A stretch of 64,000 nucleotides of DNA from Verrucomicrobiaceae bacterium (GTDB lineage: Bacteria; Verrucomicrobiota; Verrucomicrobiia; Verrucomicrobiales; Verrucomicrobiaceae). The notes under the pieces are model-generated. The model saw only the letters and a list, made by a program, of their open reading frames with translations. It ran no database searches and was not told the origin of the DNA. A program made the translations under genes and the position numbers. This document shows positions 59,026 to 64,000 of this stretch, one piece after another (positions within the stretch are counted from its first letter, which is position 1; each line of letters starts with the position of its first letter). The stretch lies in assembly GCA_016795465.1 (NCBI GenBank), contig JAEUHK010000051.1:1-64000 (forward strand), written 5' to 3'.

Positions 59026-59948
59026 GCGCGTTTGGAATTCGGATCGCTGGCTTCGCCGTGCTGGTGGAGCTCGTCGTGGTCGCCCTGGCATTCGAGATGG
59101 GTCGTGATGAGCACGGGGCGGTCCACACTGGCCTGCACGGCGTGCTCGATCTGTGTGGCGATGCGGTGGGCATCGCGGAGCATGATGTGATCATCGAAAA
59201 GGAGGTGGACCTCGACGTAGTGCATCTCACCGGCATCGCGATGACGCAGCGCGTGGAAGTGCAGGCCGTGCTTTTCGGTCTCGCGGCGCAGCGCGGCATC
59301 GAGGGCGGCATTCAGCGCGGGATCGGCGGTGTCCATGAGGCCGCCGACGCTCTGGCGCATGAGGCCGTAGCCGGTCCAGATGATGTTTCCCGCCATGACG
59401 AGACCACAAACGGAATCCCAGCCATGCCAGCCAGTGAGCGCGACGAGCCCGAGGCCGATGATGGCACCGAGGCTCGTCCACACATCGGTGAGCACATGCT
59501 TGCCGTTCGATTCGAGGATGAGGGAACCGGCATTTTTACCGGTGCGAATCAAATACCAGCCGAGCACGGCATTGATGGCGATGGTGAGCGCGGTGAGCAG
59601 CAAACCCTGGTCGAGGTTCGCGGGCGGGAGGTGGTTGATCCAGCGATGAACGGACTCGTAGATGATGAAGAGCGCGGCGAGGATGATGAGGCCGCCTTCG
59701 ATGCCGGCGGAGAAAAACGCGATCTTGCTGTGGCCGTAGGGATGGTCGTCATCCGCCGGTTTTTTGAGCAAACCGAGGCTGAAGGCCGCAAACATGACGG
59801 CGGCGACATGCACGACGGACTCCGCGGCATCGCCGAGGATCGAAGCGGAGCCGGTGAGCACATACGCGCCCACCTTTAGCACGAGCATGAGAAACCCCAC
59901 AGCGAGCGAAAGGCGCATGGCGCGGGTGGTGGAGGCAGCGTGAAGCAT
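59022..59948 (-). CDS. Cation diffusion facilitator family transporter
   Basis: A 308-residue membrane exporter of divalent metals. The metal sites are in LGDAAESVVHVA (D and H) and NGKHVLTDVWTS (H and D), and the HPYGHSKIAFFSA loop is canonical. Five to six hydrophobic helices precede a C-terminal cytoplasmic domain (HYVEVHLLFDDH). Zinc, iron, cobalt or manganese are possible; the sequence does not settle which. Coupled to birA by a 4-bp overlap, though a functional link is not evident. Confidence 0.92.
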   Translation of the reverse strand: MLHAASTTRAMRLSLAVGFLMLVLKVGAYVLTGSASILGDAAESVVHVAAVMFAAFSLGLLKKPADDDHPYGHSKIAFFSAGIEGGLIILAALFIIYESVHRWINHLPPANLDQGLLLTALTIAINAVLGWYLIRTGKNAGSLILESNGKHVLTDVWTSLGAIIGLGLVALTGWHGWDSVCGLVMAGNIIWTGYGLMRQSVGGLMDTADPALNAALDAALRRETEKHGLHFHALRHRDAGEMHYVEVHLLFDDHIMLRDAHRIATQIEHAVQASVDRPVLITTHLECQGDHDELHQHGEASDPNSKRA

Positions 59949-60006
59949 GTGGAGGCGCTAGCATGTGTTTGGGAAGATGTCGAACACCCGTGCGTATCGT
60001 TGCGGT

Positions 60007-61323
60007 ATGAAATGGCTCACCTTCTTTTGGATTCTCGCAGCTGGCGTGCATGCCGCGGATTGGACCTTGGTTTCGCCTCGTGAGGAGGCAAAGCCGGAGG
60101 CCGTGATCCACACGAAGGGCGGCCACGATGGCAAGGGCTCGCTCGTTCTCGAAACGGGCGAGGGCGAGCACTGGATCGGCTGCTGGACAAAGACGCTGCC
60201 GGTGGAGGGCGGGCAGCATTATCAGTTCAGCGCTTGGAAGAAGGCCAGCGCGATGCCCCTGCCCCGCCGCAGTGTGTATGCGCGGGTGCTTTGGGGGGAT
60301 GACAAAGGCAATCCGGTGAAGTGGGAAGAGCCCGCGAAGCAAGGCTACGCGAAGGGCACCGTGCCGCGTGCCGAGCCGGAGTATCCGCATGATCCGGGTG
60401 GCGAGCCAAACCAGTGGTCGAAGGTCGAAAGCACGCTGCGTGCGCCTGCGGAAGCGAAGCAGGCAAAGATCGAGCTCTACCTGCAATGGGCTTCAAACGC
60501 CCGCGTGGAGTGGAGTGACATCGCTTTGAAGGCCATCGCGCCGCCGGCACCGCGAAAGGTGCGGCTCGCAACGGCGCATCTGCTGCCTCGCGAAGGCAAG
60601 GAGCCCTCTGACAAGCCGCCGCAGTATGCACCACTCATCGCCGAAGCGGCGCGGCAGATGGCCGATCTCATCGTGCTGGGCGAGACGCTGACCTACTACG
60701 GCACGGGGAAGAAGATGCACGAATGCGCCGAACCGGTGCCAGGGCCGAGCACAGAGTATTTTGGCAAGCTGGCGAAGGAGCATCACATTCACATCGTGGC
60801 CGGCTTGGTGGAGCGTGAGGGCAAAACGATCTACAACACCGCGGCGCTGATCGGGCCTGATGGCCTCATCATCGGCAAGTATCGCAAAGTGACGCTGCCA
60901 CGCGGCGAGATCGAGGCGGGCATCACGCCGGGGCATGAGTATCCGGTGTTTGAGACGAGCTTTGGCAAGGTGGGCATGATGATTTGCTACGACGGCTTCT
61001 TCCCCGAGGTGGCTCGTGCCCTCACGATCCAAGGCGCGGAGGTGATCGCGTGGCCGGTGTGGGGCTGCAATCCGATGCTGGCGAAGGCACGAGCCTGCGA
61101 GAATCATGTGTATGTGGTGAGCAGCACCTTCACGGACCACACGAAGCACGATTGGATGATCTCCGGCGTCTTTGATCACTACGGCGATGTGCTGGCGCAG
61201 GGCGAGCAATGGGGCACGGTGGCCGTGGCAGAGGTCGATCTGGGCTCACCGACGCACTGGAACAGCCTCGGTGACTTCAAGGCGCAGATTCCGAGTCATC
61301 GCCCGCCGCCGCTGAAGGAGTAA
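60007..61323 (+). CDS. Exported nitrilase-superfamily hydrolase with N-terminal beta domain
   Basis: A 438-residue exported protein (signal [16 protein letters not shown]). Residues about 17-178 are a beta-rich module ([17 protein letters not shown] ... VEWSDIAL) resembling a carbohydrate-binding domain. The C-terminal part is a carbon-nitrogen hydrolase with the catalytic triad Glu226 ([10 protein letters not shown]), Lys294 ([10 protein letters not shown]) and Cys327 (MICYDGFF). Most family members are cytoplasmic amidases, so export plus a possible glycan-binding module is unusual. Start set at the signal peptide. Confidence 0.86.
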   Translation: MKWLTFFWILAAGVHAADWTLVSPREEAKPEAVIHTKGGHDGKGSLVLETGEGEHWIGCWTKTLPVEGGQHYQFSAWKKASAMPLPRRSVYARVLWGDDKGNPVKWEEPAKQGYAKGTVPRAEPEYPHDPGGEPNQWSKVESTLRAPAEAKQAKIELYLQWASNARVEWSDIALKAIAPPAPRKVRLATAHLLPREGKEPSDKPPQYAPLIAEAARQMADLIVLGETLTYYGTGKKMHECAEPVPGPSTEYFGKLAKEHHIHIVAGLVEREGKTIYNTAALIGPDGLIIGKYRKVTLPRGEIEAGITPGHEYPVFETSFGKVGMMICYDGFFPEVARALTIQGAEVIAWPVWGCNPMLAKARACENHVYVVSSTFTDHTKHDWMISGVFDHYGDVLAQGEQWGTVAVAEVDLGSPTHWNSLGDFKAQIPSHRPPPLKE

Positions 61324-61328
61324 GAGGC

Positions 61329-61913
61329 TCAGCGAGGCTTTTTTTGACGCACGAGGGCCGCAGGCTCGCGCCATTGCCAAAACTGTGGCTGAATGAGCTG
61401 GGCGTAGTTCGCTGGATCGGAGTCGAGGTGGCAATGCGGGCCATCCTTGTCCGGCACTTTGAGCGAGCCTTTGAGTGTGCCGGCCTTGATGGCTGCTTCG
61501 ACGGCTTTTTGATTCACGCCCCAAAGAAGGATCTCGTCCTTGCTCTTGGTCTCGACGAGGTAGAGCGGCAGGTTCTCGGTCTTTTTGCCCTCTTCGATCA
61601 GCGTGGCGAAATGGAGATCCTCGTCGTCTTTTTCGAGCGAGGCACGGCGCAGCGTGAGCAGCAGCGGCTTGTGTTTGTCCTTTTTCTCATCTGCGGGCAC
61701 TTCGGTGAGGATGAGCTGGCCTTTGGCGACATCGCTGACCTCGATCTTGAAGACATCATCATCGCCAGCGACCTCGTAGACCCCATTCCAGTGCTCCGCT
61801 TTCAAGGTGGCGGCTTGCAGGCCGAAGTCGGTGCCCACGGTGGTTTCGGGGCAGGAGGAAAGCATGGCGGCAAGGCCAATGCACGCGAGGAGGCGGAGGA
61901 GACGTGGCTTCAT
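61329..61913 (-). CDS. Putative lipoprotein of unknown function
   Basis: A 194-residue protein. MKPRLLRLLACIGLAAMLSSCPET carries a lipobox (LSSC). The mature part contains WNGVYEVAGDDDVFKIEVSD and LLLWGVNQKAVEAAIKAGT-type segments (EILLWGVNQKAVEAAIKAG), suggesting a compact beta-alpha domain. I recognise no family. It is convergent with the nitrilase gene, six bases from its stop codon, and lies 22 bp upstream of where waaA ends on the same strand. Confidence 0.7.
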   Translation of the reverse strand: MKPRLLRLLACIGLAAMLSSCPETTVGTDFGLQAATLKAEHWNGVYEVAGDDDVFKIEVSDVAKGQLILTEVPADEKKDKHKPLLLTLRRASLEKDDEDLHFATLIEEGKKTENLPLYLVETKSKDEILLWGVNQKAVEAAIKAGTLKGSLKVPDKDGPHCHLDSDPANYAQLIQPQFWQWREPAALVRQKKPR

Positions 61914-61935
61914 GCAGATGAAACGAGATGCGGGA

Positions 61936-63297
61936 TCACTTCTTTGAGCCGATCAAGCGCTCGACTGTGCGTCGCGTGGCACCGGCATGCACTTGAAGGG
62001 CGGCGTGGCCGTTCGCGGCGAGCTTCGTCGTCGCCGCGGGATCATGCAGGAGTTGATCGACGGATTGTGCGAGCTCTTCAAAGCCCTGCACCTGCCTGGC
62101 GCCCTCGCTTCGCAGCAGCAAATCGACGAGCGGCGTGAAGTTTTCCATGTGCGGCCCGAACAACACGGCCTTGCCGGCAAAGACAGCCTCGGCGGGATTT
62201 TGACCACCTTCAGCGAGGAAGCTTTTTCCAATGACCACGAGCGTGGCGAGGTGCTGCCAGGCGGCAAGCTCACCCGTGCTGTCGATGAGCAAACAGGGCG
62301 TGGCATCCACTTTCGTGGCCGCATCGGTGCGGCGGGCTGGTTGCAACCCAAGCTCACAAAGCTGCGTGAGGATTTCCGCGGCACGCTCGACATGACGCGG
62401 CACCAGCAGCAAGGCGAGACGCGGATGCGTGGCATGCAAACGCTGAAACACACGTGCGAGCTCCACCTCCTCGCCATCGTGCGTGCTCGCGGCGAGCAGC
62501 ACGGGCTGGTCATTCGCGATGCCGCGTTCGTTCAAGACGGCACGCAGGCTCTCGATGCGCTGCGCAGGCACCTCGGAGCCTTCGGGATCGTATTTGACGC
62601 TGCCGGTGAGATGAATGCGGGCCGCGTCGAGTCCGAAGGACTGCCAGCGGGCCACATCATCCGTCTCCTGCACGAGAATCTGGCGCAGCATGCCATACAC
62701 GGGCTTCACGAGCACCCGCAGCTTGCGCAGGCGTCGGGCACTGCGCGGAGAGAGGCGGGCATTCACGAGCGAGGCAGGAATGTTTCGACGTGTGCATGCG
62801 GCGACGAGGTTCGGCCACACCTCGGCTTCGACGAGCACAAGCTGCACCGGCTGAATGAGATCAAGCATGCGACCGGGCACGCCAGGAAGATCGACGGGGC
62901 TGTAAATGGCCACGACGCGGCCTGCGTGCTGCTTTTCGCATTCTTTGGCCAAGGCAAGACCAGTGGGCGTGGTGGTCGTGAGCACGACGGCGGTATCCGG
63001 CGAGGCGATCAGGAGGCTTTTAATGAGCTTTCGCGCCACATTTACCTCGCCCACGCTCACGGCGTGCATCCACATGCGGCCACGCGGCAGTGCGGCGATG
63101 GCGGCACGCGTCTCCGGCGAATGAAAACCGAGGCGCTGGGCAAGATCACGCCAGCGACCGCCGCGGCGGCGCATTTTCACGAAGGCACCCGGCAGCATGC
63201 AGACGAGGCCAAAGGGCAAAAGCAGGTTGTAGAGAAGAAGGACGAGCGGGCGCAAGCGATCAGGAGTCAGAGTGTGATGAGGCCGCGGGCTGTTCAC
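61936..63297 (-). CDS. waaA: 3-deoxy-D-manno-octulosonic acid (Kdo) transferase
   Basis: A 453-residue GT30 inner-membrane enzyme that adds Kdo to lipid A. The N-terminus has a membrane-anchor helix (LVLLLYNLLLPFGLVCMLPG), then WMHAVSVGEVNVARKLIKSL, a VLTTTTPTGLAL motif, VWPNLVAACTRRNIP, a basic LSPRSARRLRKL stretch and GKSFLAEGGQNPAEAVFAGK. A GTG at 63297 is preferred; a TTG at 63255 just after the rsmD stop is the alternative. The gene start overlaps the 3' end of rsmD by 38 bp if GTG is used. Confidence 0.92.
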   Translation of the reverse strand: MNSPRPHHTLTPDRLRPLVLLLYNLLLPFGLVCMLPGAFVKMRRRGGRWRDLAQRLGFHSPETRAAIAALPRGRMWMHAVSVGEVNVARKLIKSLLIASPDTAVVLTTTTPTGLALAKECEKQHAGRVVAIYSPVDLPGVPGRMLDLIQPVQLVLVEAEVWPNLVAACTRRNIPASLVNARLSPRSARRLRKLRVLVKPVYGMLRQILVQETDDVARWQSFGLDAARIHLTGSVKYDPEGSEVPAQRIESLRAVLNERGIANDQPVLLAASTHDGEEVELARVFQRLHATHPRLALLLVPRHVERAAEILTQLCELGLQPARRTDAATKVDATPCLLIDSTGELAAWQHLATLVVIGKSFLAEGGQNPAEAVFAGKAVLFGPHMENFTPLVDLLLRSEGARQVQGFEELAQSVDQLLHDPAATTKLAANGHAALQVHAGATRRTVERLIGSKK

Positions 63298-63856
63298 GCC
63301 GCTGCAACAGGATGATGCGGGTGGAGCCGTAGGCGCGGTCGGTGAGCAGTTCCCAGATGGCGGGATCAAAAACGGGCGGTCGCGGCGTGGCAAGCGATTC
63401 GAGCAGGAGATGGCCGCCGGGCTTCACGAGGTCTGGCAAGGCCTCGCTGGCCAAAAGAGCGGCCGTGAGGTCTTTGTCGTCCGGTTTGTGAGCATACGGC
63501 GGATCGGCAAAGACGAGGTCAAAGGTCTCTTTGCCACTGCGGAGCTGCTCGAGGGTGCGGAAGACATCGCCACAACGCACCACAGCGGCGGCGAGCCTCG
63601 TTTTGGCGATGTTTCGGCGAATGACATCACTGGCGCGACGGTCCTGCTCGATGAGCAAGGCGGACGCGGCACCTCGGCTGATGCATTCGAGCCCAAAGGC
63701 TCCCGAACCGGCGAACAAATCGAGCACACGGGCGTCCGGCACCACCTCCGCGAGCATCGAAAACACCGCCTGCCGCACGCGGTCCTGCGTGGGACGCGTG
63801 ACGGATTTGGGAACTTCGAGCGGGATGCCTCCCGCGCTGCCGGAGATGAGTCGCAT
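63260..63856 (-). CDS. rsmD: 16S rRNA (guanine(966)-N(2))-methyltransferase
   Basis: A 198-residue SAM-dependent methyltransferase that modifies G966 of 16S rRNA. It begins MRLISGSAGGIPLEVPKS, with RPTQDRVRQAVFSML, the SAM-binding motif VLDLFAGSGAFGLECISRGA and the catalytic DPPY (FADPPYAHK). Start set at the conserved MRLISG; the frame extends upstream without homology. It runs directly into waaA on the same strand. Confidence 0.94.
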   Translation of the reverse strand: MRLISGSAGGIPLEVPKSVTRPTQDRVRQAVFSMLAEVVPDARVLDLFAGSGAFGLECISRGAASALLIEQDRRASDVIRRNIAKTRLAAAVVRCGDVFRTLEQLRSGKETFDLVFADPPYAHKPDDKDLTAALLASEALPDLVKPGGHLLLESLATPRPPVFDPAIWELLTDRAYGSTRIILLQRREQPAASSHSDS

Positions 63857-63906
63857 GAGTGGGCTCGTCCCATATTCGTGTTCGCCTGTTTTGCGAACAA
63901 AACAGC

Positions 63907-64000
63907 TCAATCATCCGCCACCGCGTCTTTGTCGGCCCGAGCATAGGCTTCGAGGGCTTTTCGCAGTTCGGCGACCTTTTCGGGGTGTTGGGACGCGAGG
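63907..64000 (-). CDS. C-terminal end of a probable sulfatase (runs off window)
   Basis: The minus strand is open from the right edge to TGA at 63909-63907, encoding LASQHPEKVAELRKALEAYA followed by RADKDAVADD. From memory, this matches the C-terminal helix of arylsulfatases (N-L-A-x-x-HPE-x-V-x-x-L). The active site is outside the window, so the assignment is provisional. Sulfatases fit this genome's secreted-hydrolase and DUF1501 content. Confidence 0.6.
   Translation of the reverse strand, partial: LASQHPEKVAELRKALEAYARADKDAVADD

Overview
The window looks like chromosomal DNA of a Verrucomicrobiota bacterium, probably close to Verrucomicrobiaceae/Prosthecobacter. This is inferred from four large secreted DUF1549/DUF1553 proteins with two DUF1501 partners (a planctomycete/verrucomicrobial hallmark), prepilin-type proteins, an SHD1-like secreted protein, LPS genes (waaA and a WaaG-like glycosyltransferase), high GC content and few strong Shine-Dalgarno sites. 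No sequence search was possible, so the taxon is an inference.

Layout. Positions 1-3527 are the right end of an integrated element. A tyrosine integrase sits beside a displaced 3' fragment of tRNA-Tyr (the attachment scar). Behind it come an unknown protein, an AlpA/excisionase-like HTH protein and the start of a primase-like protein that runs off the left edge; the layout resembles a phage satellite. From 3.7 to 20 kb come plsX-fabH, a DUF1549/1553 protein, two PilT-type ATPases, cvfB, a Tat-exported pyruvyl-transferase-like protein, a double alpha/beta hydrolase, a pseudopilin, small secreted proteins and a murU-amgK pair for cell-wall sugar recycling. From 20 to 40 kb come malQ, smc, rhodanese, MoxR-DUF58, a PQQ-repeat protein, hslO, an LRR protein, a glycosyltransferase, an orphan potA, an RDD protein and dapF-dapA. 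A Roco (LRR-GTPase) gene lies between dapF and trpA (41.0-43.6 kb). From 45 to 58 kb is a block of DUF1549/1553 and DUF1501 genes with a secreted hydrolase. From 58 to 64 kb are birA-CDF, a secreted nitrilase, a lipoprotein, rsmD-waaA and the C-terminus of a probable sulfatase.

The most unusual signal is not a gene but a set of structured repeats. Several unrelated families share one architecture: outer inverted arms around two or more internal hairpins. In two families the two copies differ by paired, structure-preserving substitutions. One family (52660-52712 and 56682-56732) sits in frame inside two different DUF1553 genes at the same conserved site and encodes an RTSFPTRS...GLENP peptide, much like Rickettsia palindromic elements. 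Another (16800-16996 and 22308-22486) is a MITE-like element of about 180 bp whose left end supplies the stop codon of one gene. A third (23744-23807 and 50616-50677) is a 62-64 bp cloverleaf. Single-copy examples lie at 19173-19245 and 55520-55630.

Four clear intrinsic terminators and one terminator-like hairpin were found, along with a weaker one in the island. No CRISPR array, intact tRNA, rRNA or insertion sequence was seen.
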